Shown: in pieces, positions 12,549-24,120 of the stretch
How the letters are laid out: each line of letters begins with the position of its first letter
Position numbering within the stretch: position 1 is the first letter of the stretch
Notes under the pieces: generated by a model
Database searches by the model: none
What the model saw: only the letters and a program-made list of their open reading frames with translations
Told to the model about the DNA's origin: nothing
Translations under genes and position numbers: made by a program
Assembly (NCBI GenBank): GCA_023846275.1
Contig: CM043875.1
Span: 5,716,626-5,780,625, forward strand
DNA from: Vanilla planifolia
Taxonomy: Eukaryota > Streptophyta > Magnoliopsida > Asparagales > Orchidaceae
DNA: 64,000 nucleotides
Direction of reading: 5' to 3'

Positions 12549-14360
12549 TGTCCTCATCACTATGAGCCTAGTATATGGAGTGACCGTTGTGTGGCTCTTA
12601 ATTCCCTCTTGGCTAAGATTATATTGGATTGGTATCTCTTGTATATCACCTTTTTTAGGTTTATGATTATCTTCTACACTTTACTTTTCTCTTAATATGT
12701 ATAGATTAATCCCTAAGTTGCTCATTACAATTTAATACGCCCATCCAATATTAAGCATATACTTATAATAATTATTTTGCCAATGTGAGATTGTTAACCT
12801 AATAACCTTATGTTATAGTTTGATGATAATGAAATCATATATTAAAATTTATTAACCAATTTATTGAGTTTGTGCCTCAAAAAGATCAAAAGATGATAAA
12901 TATTTAAAATATGTCTTATCATGGAACATTGTCAAAGATGGTGCATTTTACAAGTGATTGAATCTATGTATAAACTTTACTCTTAATGGTGTCTCTACTA
13001 TCATAAACATATTTTCTTTTACTTGAGTGAGTTAGAATACTAAAATCTATGTTATTTTATGTGTGATACTTAAAACAATAAACATTCATAAGTCATCTTA
13101 CATATACATATAAATTTTATAATCAATTAAGTGTCTTGTAAAATAATATTAGTGTTGCAAATACACTTTCATCGCCTAAACCTTAATCATGTATAATAAT
13201 TTAAAGAATGCTTATTTTTTCAAATTAATTTAAAATTATATTTATTATATGATATAATATTATTATCATATAGTACAAGTAGTATCAAAGAAAGAATAAG
13301 AGAAAGAATAGAATTATCTGATTCTGATGTTTAATAGGTGTTTTAGACCATTGTACAGTACATTTTGTTATATTATATAGTACGATTAATTCACATAGAC
13401 AAAATAGTGTTAAATGGACTATGCACTAAATGTATTAATAGGAAGTCCAAAGATATTCATATAATATAATACTTCATACAATATGAATAGGTCCTTAGGC
13501 TGAGAAGAATTTCGTACAATATGATAGTCTTTATCATACTATATATTTAAGCGATTAAATTAAGAATGTGAAAATCCAAGTATTTTATATAGTATGAATT
13601 GTACAACATATCTAAATCATGACTCTTGACTTACATATAATATATTAATGTACAATACATACAATTTATTTTGTAATAATTATACAATACAACCAAGTTG
13701 ATTGGGGGGTATGTATAGAAGTGTAAACTAGTAACGACTAGTATAACTTTTTCAAAAAAAAAAATAGTCATTGGAATTCACTTAATCAATCTTATGAAGG
13801 TTTTACACATAGAAATAGCTTAAAAATATTTAGAGAAGAATTTAAAACAAGATTTTCAAATCAAGAGATTAATTTTCTTCCAATAAAAGGAAACCTTCCT
13901 CCAACCTTAAAAAATTTCTAAGATCCTTTTTAAAGTTAGATACACTCTTATTTTCTCTCATACATTTTAGTAGTAATTGGTAACATATTTTCATACATAT
14001 ATTTAGTGTGTCATTTGTTTATGCATCTGTAAGTCAATGTTATACATGCTTTATATGCAAAAATGCTACATTCAATTTAGTCATTGCTCTTTGAAGCTTC
14101 ATACTTCTTGGCTCTTATAAGTCATTCTATTGTATAACTCATTGGGGCTATTTTTATATCTTTGTGCATTTTCTTATAAAGGTGTTCACCCACCCATATT
14201 ATGACAAAAGATGATTGTATTGAATAAGCCTGATCTTACATGGCCAAGAGTAGATGTAGGCTTTTGTGTTTGTCGATCCACCTAAAAATTATTACACATT
14301 TACCTATTAAAAATTATCACACAATCAAGTGTACTTAGCGAATTTGAAAAAAAAAAATTA
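12549..14360 (+). repeat. Decayed LTR-type sequence
   Basis: The segment 12550-12760 has a diverged same-strand partner at 44220-44430 (shared atatggagtgac...gtgt and ctaagat). At 14248-14292 is a trace of the U5-like block found in the copia LTRs (gtagatgtaggc ... cacctaaaaatt; compare 20548-20595). Tracts at 13250-13700 are full of quasi-palindromic gtacaatatgat/tatagtac words. No coding frame. This reads as one or more old LTRs. Confidence 0.4.
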
Positions 14361-16572
14361 ATAGTTGTACCACTTATTTGATAATAATAAAATTATTATG
14401 TTATTATTACTAATAATTTTTTTAAGTATTTTTAGATCATACATCTCAAGAACACATACGTTAATCATGTGAAGATATTGAACAAATTGACTCAATAAGC
14501 TTAACAAAGATATTTGGGTGATAACTATAATTAATATTATGAGAAATATAAGATTAAGTAATACAATGAGAAGATCTTTATTAAGTCTCTTTATTTTAGT
14601 AATTAGAATGTCAAAATTCATAACATGTTTTATAAGTCACTTAAAATTCAACAAAGATTGAGTGATAGTTCTTAATAATTTTAAAATCATCAATTTCACT
14701 CATACAATTCTTAGTTCAATACATGTTTTTCATTTAGATTACTTGTATTTAGAAACATTATATTCATAATAACTTGTGTTATTTATTACTACATAATCAA
14801 GTAGGATTTGAGTGAATGATTCAAGTAAGGAAAGCTAAATGTGCGCTAATCATACATATATAGTGTCCTTCACCATACTATATGTCTATAAATCATATGA
14901 TGCATCAATCAAGGGTGAACCTAAGTAATATGACTATTTATACTATTCTTAAATGCATGTATTCTTATTGTATGAGTGTATTGATGGCATACCTAAGAGA
15001 TGTATTTTATTCGCCCATGGCGGGCCATTTTGCTAAGGCTATCAAGCATGCAAGGTGCCTGAATGCACTCAGATTTTCCCACATCTATAGAGAGGGGAAT
15101 GCACTTGCTGACTTGGTGGCGCACGCGGCATGTTACACTGAGTTTGTCTGGGAAAGGGGGTGTCCCTTCCCAAGCCCCTCATTAAACTTATGATGTTAGA
15201 TTTCATATTTGATCCTTCGTTAGGATCATATATGAGAACCCTTTTGTATGGCTTATGCCTCCTTTTGTTTCAAAAAAAATATTAACAAAAAAAGAGATTT
15301 ATTTTAAGGTTAGTGTTTTTGAGCTTCATATAAGTACGATATTGCATGTCTTATTAACATCATACATCATTCTGAAAGATTGAATCATGTGATTTTATGT
15401 AAACTAGAAATTGTGTATTATCATGATGTTATTATCATTGTTAGAGTGTGATCAATATATCAATATAGTGAGAAGAGGCTTTAGGCTATACGTGAGCACA
15501 TTCTTGTCATACATGTATAATACTATCTTCATACCTATATGATGTCATTTTTCTCAAGATTTTGCATTAAAACTATCATATATTGAGTATATTTACATCA
15601 TTTATCGTATTAATAGGATATGTTATAAGTAGTATGAGTGAGCTTATCATAAGAATCATCGTATTGTATGATTTTGCATCATAGAATTCTCTAGAGAGCT
15701 TAAAATAATTGAATTGTGCTATTTGTACTTGTATGATACTATATCATATAAGGATGATAATTTGATAATTAAAAAAGCAACTAATCAGACATGAGATAAT
15801 AAATTAAATGATGCACTTAGTATTATATTGTACATGTATAATCTCTTAGATCAGATAGTATTATCAGTTTAGAATTTGTGTAACAACTAATTTGATTATT
15901 TTTTATGAAGTCATTAGAAGGGATTTTGGAGGTTATTTAAAGGCATCTTAACATGAGAGATAGAGTTAATGCTTACTTGGAATATCTTTGAAAAAAAGCT
16001 TGTATTACTTATCATTTCTAAGAGAGATGAAAGTAAGGCTTTGATGTATGCATTTATCACATCGTCACAAGCCTTCCTTCATGAGCTAAATTGATCATTT
16101 CTCTTGCATTATCTTTATTAAAATTGATAGCATGCATCTTGCTTCATTATTCTCTTGATTTTAAGAATCTTATATTGAGCTTTTAATTTGTTCTCTTTAT
16201 CCTATCATTAAGACCTTTTATTTAATCATTTTTGTAGATTTTTATTAAGCTAGTATTTTTAAGCTTTTATCAAGTTAGTATTTGTAAGTTTTTTTATTAA
16301 GTTAGTGGTAAAAGCTTTTATTAAGTCTGTGTTTAGTGTTTTTACTTAGCCTTTTAATTAAGAGTAAATGTAGATCCAAGTTTAAATCAAACTACTTAAA
16401 GTTATTGTATACTTGAACCATCACACAACTAATTTTATAAAACCTAATAATATTTTCTAAAATTAATGTTACAAAAGCCAATAAAATTAAGAATACTAAA
16501 ATTATTCATTGCAAAGTTAATTGAGCCTTTTGAGTTGGCTTGAAGTTTAATTTATACAATTCACCTCCTTCA
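14361..16572 (+). repeat. Candidate solo LTR, Ty1-copia type, with nested LINE
   Basis: The start (agttgtaccacttatttg, 14361-14380, followed by ataataat runs) parallels the start of the 5' LTR at 19107. The next segment (agatcatacatctcaag, about 14433) parallels the LTR segment ggtcatgcattttaag (about 19194). The end is the group-typical caattcacctcctt (about 16559-16572). It contains the LINE fragment at 15010-15292, so it predates that insertion. Neither terminus is perfect and no target duplication was identified; limits are approximate. Confidence 0.45.
15010..15292 (+). mobile_element. Short 3' LINE fragment with target-site duplications
   Basis: A 283-bp insertion encodes the last part of a LINE RNase H (IYREGNALADLVAHAACYTE...), a stop at 15191-15193, a 3' UTR and an A-rich tail. 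It is bracketed by AGAGATGTATTTTA (14996-15009) and AGAGATTTATTTTA (15293-15306), matching at 13 of 14 positions, which marks target-primed insertion. The ATG-led open frame entering from 14882 is a chance fusion of LTR sequence with the LINE. This is a severely 5'-truncated copy inside an older LTR. Confidence 0.85.
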
Positions 16573-17440
16573 TTGTGTGGACAATATGCCCCCTTATTAT
16601 TTCCAATAAGTATAATTCACCTCTCTTATAGAAAGGTTATTCTTATGGATTTATGAAAAGCCCTAAGTGTAATAGGTTTCTCTATATTCCTATAATAGAA
16701 GGAGGAATTAAAGGATAAGACTAAAATTAATTGTTGGAAGGGTGGGTGTACTTGGTAAGAGCTAAGCAACTTTAAATCATTTTTGTTACTTATCGCATTT
16801 TTTACCTTGCACTTATTGGTTTCATTGTTAGATATATCAATCAATTAATTGGGTGTGAAACACAAATTGATAATAAAAAATTTGACAACTTACCAATTGA
16901 TTTTTAAGCACTAAGATGCTTCCAATCAATGTTTAAGGTGGATTTTGTGGGTAAGAAACAATCCATGGAGGTTGATAATGGAGGGAAAGAGTTGTTCCCT
17001 TATTATAACTACAAACACAAATGATTTAAAGTAAAAAACAAGATTGCCAAAGATATAGAGACAAATTAATCTAAAATGGGCTTCTATGAGAAAAAGATAT
17101 ATTTTTGACCCCTAGTTATGGTAAAGTATTTGATGATAAAAAAATACTAAATATTTTTAATAAATTTGATTAACTGATTTTTTAGATTTTAGGTAGTTGA
17201 TACTCATATTTATGAGAGAATTTAAAGAACAAAAAAAGCTAAAATGAAATCTCATGAAAAAATCATAATAGAAGTGACTAACTACAAAGAAATATTTTTA
17301 GATATTACTTTTAGGTATTTTGATTTCATTTTTAGAATGTTAAGCTTGATTAAAATTAGTTTTTCAAGACACAAAAATCTTAATTGACTTTCATCGTCTT
17401 TGATTCAATATTTAAAATACTTATTTCTCAAACATCTTCG
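16573..17440. repeat. AT-rich stretch with a segment shared with 27.25-27.49 kb
   Basis: The part 16910-17110 matches 27262-27490 in order: gcttccaatcaatgttt, then gaaacaatccat(g/a)gagg, then a later Ct.tgatgag/Ctatgag block. The similarity is interrupted and diverged. On the minus strand both copies give a related peptide trace (MDCF...NIDWKHL), but with stops. I do not recognise the source. Confidence 0.35.
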
Positions 17441-18990
17441 ATATCTTATTATTTAGTAATAATTTTAATAATAAATTTAAAATAAAAAACCTAATTAACT
17501 TCATAATAATCATTTCTCGTTCACGATTGCTACAGTGTTCAGGTCAAGTAGTGGCATAAATTGAGATCTTATTATTTAGTAATGATTTTAATAATAAATC
17601 TAAAATAAAAAACTTAATTACCTTCCTAATAATTGTTCGTCATTTGTCGATTGCTACAGTATTTGGGTCAGGTTAGGCCATAAATCCTGAACTCTTTCGA
17701 CACATTCTGAATTTAGCTCTGATCGGGAGCATTACCCTTCGAATGCATAATTAATCTTCCGATTACTAGTATGCATGAGTGATTAAATCTCGTACAAACC
17801 AGGAGGCAGCCAACCTGAAAATCATGTTGTTTCTAGCATGCACCAGAATAATTATATCAAGAAAAAGGTTTTTCAAATACATATATGGGACTAAATGTGT
17901 TGCTTTTATTATGAGGTGAACTTCCAAATTGTGGGAGTGATGTGAGCCGTCCAATCGGGCATTTTTGCAATCGAACGATCATTGCTATATCTAATTTTTC
18001 AAATCACTAATTTTTTAGTAGTCCAATTATGCAATGTCGTAATTGCATGGTCCGTATTTCTTCTGTTTGACAACTTAAATCATGTCATCATATTGTAATT
18101 CAGATCTAAAGAACCAAATCATTTTCACATTTCTAAAGATGCAAATTCGATTGCATCCATCCAATCACGTAGGTTTCGTGATCGAATGATCCTTGAGCAT
18201 TTTGATCAAACAACTCCTATGGAACGACTTTTTAGCCACTATTTTGAGTTATAGATGATTTTTTTAATTATTAATTTCTTAATTAAAATATTATGAAAGC
18301 TTTAAAAATTGTAACAACTAAATTGGGTATTTGGTAAGTACTTTTAGCATTACAAATTGCCTATAAATAAGAGATTTTTGTACGAAATTAAATAGAGAAA
18401 ATTTTATGTGATTAAACAATTTCAAACAAGAATATTCAAGCTGTTAGCAGCCCATTCCCATTTTGTTGCTTCCATACGTTACTGCGTCAACCACTCATTG
18501 AAATTCTGCTTCATTTCAAATCAGCTAAGTAATCAATTTTTTTATTCTTAATACATTTAATTAAAATGCTTGTCTCTTTAATCATTTTATTAAGCATAAG
18601 ACTTTTTTAAGTATTAATTTCTATTTTATTTCATCAAATGGTTTCTTTTATTGTCATTTGTTGTAAGGCCGTTTGTAGCCTCTCTTTGTTATTTCATTGT
18701 AAGGTCGTAGTAGCCCGTCTTGGTTGTTTATTTGTTATGAGGGTTTAGCCTACTCATTTTTCGACGAAATACTTATATAATGTTTTTTTGCCTGGTTTTT
18801 GTTGGGTGTAAACGTATGTTTGTTTTATAAGTCAAACTAGTTAAAATTTATAGAAACTCACTTTTATATATTTATAAATCTCATTAAAATTTACTTTAAA
18901 TATATTTTTTAAAATATTTTGTAATAAACTAAAATTTTATTACTAGTAATTCACCCCCTCCCCTCTTGTTGAACGTCACTTCAAAAGAGG
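17441..18990 (+). repeat. Old copia-type LTR with a tandem duplication
   Basis: Two tandem copies of about 125 bp (17441-17565 and 17566-17690) share tcttattatttagtaat and gattgctacagt. Downstream is a promoter-like tataaataagag (about 18363) and the group-typical LTR end aattcaccccctcccctc (about 18949-18966). The element is related to, but distinct from, the LTRs starting at 19107. The upstream limit is uncertain and no gene is present. Confidence 0.4.
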
Positions 18991-19106
18991 GGCATTAAAA
19001 GGAGAGATGGCATAAGTCAATATTCATTAATGATATTGGACCCTTTTTTCATAATGGGTTGAATCTCAAATGAAGTTATATATAAGAGATTTTAAGATAG
19101 GCAAAT

Positions 19107-20887
19107 TATTGTACCTTTGGTCATGACATCATTTGTTTAATAATAACAAAATAATTATATTAGTTTCTCTAATATTTTTATCGAGTGTCTTTGAGGTCAT
19201 GCATTTTAAGGTCTTATAAGGTCAATAAATTGATAAGCTTTGACCAAATGTCTTATGGAATAATCCACAAGTGAAGCAAAATATCGACTAAATTTGATTG
19301 TTTTTCTATCACTTGTTTATATATGACACAATTACATTGTATATCATTCATTTACTTATATTATTATTTTTAATAGTTATAAAAATATTTTATTATTCAA
19401 AGAATACTTTTAAAAGTAATAAAATAATAATAATAAATATATAAAATATGTTTTAAAAAACAAAAAATCTGGCCAAGGAACCCAATGCACAACCAAGCTC
19501 ATAGGCATGGGACAAGTGGCCCAAAACACTAGACAATAGGCCTAAAGAGCAACGTGTACAGAGATCGTGTGAATCTATTCATTTTAGAATCGAGTCTTAG
19601 TTAAATCCAATGTGGCTTGGAAGTGTAAAAAGTCATATTAACTCATGAAATATCAGGTAATGAAGTAGGTCAGATTGGACCCAATGTACCATTTAATTCG
19701 ATAAGTATACAAGTGGACCCGGGTATGAATTCCTAAGCACACAGAGGGGAGTCAATCCCAAGTATTGGCTCATAATGTAAGATGTAAGGAATCCTTATAA
19801 CCCTTCATTTTGCATTCTGATTGGGTGGCACTTGTTCTATCTACCAAGATTAAATGGCTGTCGTTGTTCCCACTAGTGACCAGCTTTCCAAAAAGTTGTT
19901 TATGTTTATTTAGAGTTTCGAAATGCTAACAACTATTTCAAGTGACCATTCTAGCCATTAAAAAAATTCTATTTTAATCTTTAATGTTCCATTATAAATA
20001 GAGGAGCCTTAAGAGTTGGAAAATTGCAATCCAATTTTGACGCTTTTGCTGGAGTCGTGTTTGCCACTCATTTCTCCTTCTTACTTCAATATTTTCTTCG
20101 ATTGCATATCTTACTAGTGACTTCTTTACAATTGATTATTTATTTCTTAATTCTTTAATATTTTTTAATAAAGATCATAATAATGTAAAAACTTTGTTAA
20201 TTCTAGTTTTCTTAATAACATTACGGACTATTGTTAAATCTTTTAAATTTAATATTTTAAAACTATTTCATTTAGATTATTTCAATATTTTTTAATTATA
20301 CACTCATATTTCAATATCATAATCCATAGACTTATGTCATATAAGCTTTTATAAGTGAATAGTGAAATATTATGATTAATTACTATTTTATATTGTGCTT
20401 TAATATTATTATAAGTTTTTATAATTACAATTGTGACGATGAACTCCTACTTGTTGTGACAAACATGTGTGGTATGTGACGGTTATCTCTACCTGCTACG
20501 ACGAAAGAGAGTGGTTTTGTTAGTAGAATCCTGGTCAGGTTGAATGGGTGTAGATATAGGCACGGGTTATGCCGAACTATCTAAAAATCCTTTGTCACTT
20601 TTACTCTCTTATTATTTTACAATTTATGATATTTCTCTTGTTTAAAAAATATTTAATTAAACATATATAAAAAAACTTGCAAAATTATTTTTATCAAGCA
20701 TAAAAAATTTTATTAAAAAATATTTTAAAATAATAAAATTTTTATTTAGAAAAATAATTAAATCAATGATTTTATAATAATCAAATTCAAATTTAAGAAA
20801 AGGTCTTCAAAATAGCAAAAAGATTAAAAACACAATTCACCACCTCCCCCTCTGTCACTCTTGTGCATTAATTTAGAAAAGATAACA
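19107..20887 (+). repeat. 5' LTR of the copia element
   Basis: Aligns with the 3' LTR starting tattgtacc...gacatcatttg (expected TG changed to TA). It contains a TATA box (ttataaatagagg, about 19992-20004) and a U5-like block (taggcacgggttatgccgaa, about 20556). It ends in taaca just before the primer-binding trace. Relative to the 3' LTR it lacks about 110 bp near 19275 and about 290 bp near 19800. Confidence 0.8.
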
Positions 20888-20892
20888 TCAAG

Positions 20893-20904
20893 TAGCATCA
20901 AAGC
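20893..20904 (+). other. Primer-binding site trace (initiator tRNA-Met)
   Basis: The sequence tagcatcaaagc differs from the plant copia PBS TGGTATCAGAGC by three transitions and sits 5 bp after the LTR end. It would have bound the 3' end of initiator tRNA-Met to prime reverse transcription. Confidence 0.7.
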
Positions 20905-21079
20905 AGGTTATATTAATGGAAGAAATTCCTAAGAGAAAATCCTTTTTTTGTATGTGGTGAACTATTTTTTTATACTATTAAATTTATGGATCCACTTATG
21001 TTTGAAGGTTAAAATTTTATTTTATAAAAAAATAAAATTAAAGCTTTAATTTTAACTATTAGTGTTGATTTATGGTTAT

Positions 21080-22260
21080 TATTTGAAAATCTTTTTATTG
21101 TTTCAAATGATTCTGATGAATAATTTAGAACTCTAAGGCAAAGAAATGTTAAAGGAATGAATTATCTTTATTATGTTTTACCTCAACAAATTAGAATCAA
21201 GCTTTGTCATTTAAAGACTTGTTTTGAGGCTATATAAGAACTAGAGAATTTATATGACAAATCAATTGTGCTTTCTACTTAAGATAAGAAATAAATGAGA
21301 AATCAAAAGAAAAAAGAAAAGAAAAAGAAGAAGATATAAACTTTATGCACCTTAGAAGCAAGTTCTTCATCTCAAGGTATACAATATTTTTCTACCATTG
21401 ATAATGAAAGTCATATTGTTAGTGACGATGAATTGATTATTTTTTTTTATGAACTTATAGTTGAGCATAAGAAATTGATTATAATGCATACTAGACTTAA
21501 AATAAAATATGACAAACAAGAGCATCGTGTTTGCTTATTAGAAAGACAATATAATTAGCTTAAAGTAAAAAATGAAGAGCTTCAAAGTGATTCACTTATA
21601 CATGCTATTGATTTAAGTACTTTACAAAGTAAATTTGATAAATGTGATACATCTTTAACTTTGAACAATTCATGTATTGATTTTTTGAAATGTGAAAATA
21701 TTTCTTTAAGAGAAGAAAATTTTATTTTAAAAGAAAATATAACAAATATTTGTTTGATAGAAAAAGAGTTAAATGATTTGAAAGAAAAGTTTGCTAGTAT
21801 ACCTTTATATTCTTTTATTTCTTATGTTTATCCTCATTCATGTGCTTTACATGTTTCATCCTTTACTCATATGAATAAAAATAATAGTATTGTAAATACA
21901 AGTTCTAATGTTACATCACATTTGACTCAAAATTTAAATTAAAATATTCATATATACATGCGAATGATAATAAAAGTTATTACATTTCACATATGCATAA
22001 ACATGTTTTATCATATAACTATGTAGTAAGAAATAATGCTAATTTACATACCCATACTTTTTATGTTAAATCTCATGTTATATGTAATTATTGTGATAGA
22101 CATGAACATATTTCTTATGATTATTTAATTAAAAAATCTATTTATTTAAAGCAAGATAAATTTGAATGATTTCTTAAGAGAACATATTTGAAAAAAACAT
22201 ATATTTGTAAAAGACCTCAATCACACACTATCACAATTTAACCTAAGATAGTTTGGATTC
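21080..22260 (+). pseudogene. Copia gag remnant
   Basis: Broken frames read as a plant copia gag. About 21180-21260 gives LCHLKTCFEA and ELENLYD, from the capsid-like domain. A Lys/Glu-rich coiled coil follows, including a surviving 93-codon open frame at 21661-21942 (CENISLREENFILKENI). At 22083-22124 is a zinc-knuckle trace C-X2-C-X4-H-X4-Y, in which the last Cys is Tyr. WIPKFKA follows, as before the protease in intact relatives. Several in-frame stops make it non-functional. Confidence 0.65.
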
Positions 22261-23244
22261 CTAAATTTAAAGCTTAAGTAATTGAATTGGTGTCTCCATA
22301 TTTTAGGACCTATGGAGATAAGCCTTGTTTTGTAAGTTTGTGTGACCCACTTGCAAAATATTTATGATTCTTAGATTATTTAGCTTAGGTTAGAAGATCA
22401 AATCTTTTTAGACTTAGTATTAATTTCAAGTCAATACTATCATTTTTTTCATAACATTGATGAAATATGATTGAATGATGATATAATTTGTTATTATGAA
22501 TGAAAATGTATGAGCATATAGTTAAATCATAAATGACTGAAGAATTAATGAACCTTTAGAGATAACTTATTTTGGATACAAAAACCTTAAGTTTAGATGA
22601 AAAGAAACTTAGAATTGTGATTAACATCGAATTATTTCTAAATTTATAAGAGTTAAATTTTATAAGAATAAAAATGTCACTATCATAGATTTTGTTGAAT
22701 TAAATAGAAAATTAAAAGGATAAAATAATTTCAATTTAATAGACTTTAAAATTTGATATTGATAATGATTTTTCTATATTTATATTAGTTATTTTTTAAT
22801 AGAAAATGGATAATTAAACTTTTTTTTTAATTAGATTTGAGAATTAAAAAAAATAAAAACATAAATATTTTTTTCGATGAGTTATTTATAAAAATAATAA
22901 TAAATATTTTAATGATTAGATCAAATTATTGATGATTCTAGAATTGAAGGAAAAATAAATAAATTAGATAATAAAGAATATGAAGGAGAAACTAGTTAAC
23001 AACTATCTTAATTTAATAGTATAAATATTCATATAAATTAATTAAATGATATGCCAGTTAAGGAGTTAGAACATAAGTTTCTATGAATGTAATTAATCAA
23101 GTATATTTGTATCTTTCATACAATTGATGTTTATTGAAGAAACCCTTAAGGGTGTAGGTTCATATTATGAATTGATAATTAAATGCACATGAAAGAAATT
23201 AAGTATAAAAATTAGTTTATATGCTTGGTGATTAATAATTGATT

Positions 23245-23328
23245 AGAACTAAATTAGTATTCAAGAATAAACTACATAAAACAAAAGTAACTATTACAAA
23301 CAATATTAAACTTGTTAATAAGTGTATG
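23245..23328 (+). pseudogene. Trace of copia reverse transcriptase (RVT_2)
   Basis: One frame gives RTKLVFKNKLHK followed by VTITNNIKLV. This matches the pattern GTKWVFRNKL.....VTRNKARLV at the start of copia reverse transcriptase. The flanks are full of stops, and integrase and protease are not recognisable. The position between gag and the polypurine tract fits. Confidence 0.5.
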
Positions 23329-24103
23329 TAATCAACTTCATCATTATATAAAACATTACAAAAATGTAAGATTTCACTTTATTAAAGATTATGTTATTAA
23401 AGGATTAATGAAATTAGAGTGCTAGAAATTAAGAAAAGCATAGAATAGATTCTTAGAATAGTTAATAAGTTTATCTATTGAATGTACCTTTGATTTTTCA
23501 TTATTAAAATATTCAATAATTTGGATTAAAAAATTATTCATTGGATAAAATCTAGAACGTTATTGTTATGTTATGAAAAAGATTTGAGGTGCTAAAATAA
23601 AAAAAAAATTATTCCATATCTTTGTGTTAAAGTTAAAATAATTTTAATAAGTGAACTCTCTTAATCTTTATGATTGGAATTGATAATAACTGATTTACTA
23701 ATTAAGAATTAATATTCTCAAAACTTATATAAACATATTCATATTACTATTGTGTATTTCTTTATCTTTTGAACTCAAAAAATAAAGAAACCTTTATAAG
23801 TAGGTTTAATCTTATGAAATTATTAAAAGCATTCATAAAGAAGAGAGAGAGAGTTCAAAATCATAGATGTTATTAAAAACATGGATAAAATGCATGACAA
23901 CTAATTAGTATTGTTATAATTCATCTTTTAATGAGTGACAAAAAGGAGGAGAGATATGTGAAGTAAAAATCATTCATTGCATCCCAAGTTTGTGACATAA
24001 TTATATAAATTTCATAAATTGAGGAGCAAACATGTAGGGGGAGCATATTTATGCTTGCATAATTTATCTTTTAATTTTACCATTTTGTTAATAATTTTGT
24101 CAT

Positions 24104-24120
24104 CATCAAAAGGGATAGAT
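24104..24120 (+). other. Polypurine tract region
   Basis: The sequence catcatcaaaagggatagat lies directly before the 3' LTR. This is the usual plant copia context (catcatcaaaa...gggagat then TGTT), slightly decayed. Confidence 0.65.

Noticed and set aside
12228..12560. Multiple overlapping frames with poly-Lys or poly-Phe
   Set aside because: They arise from the GC-rich tract and the poly(T) run.
14882..15193. 103-codon frame as a gene
   Set aside because: The frame joins LTR sequence to the LINE fragment across its target duplication; only the LINE part is protein-like.
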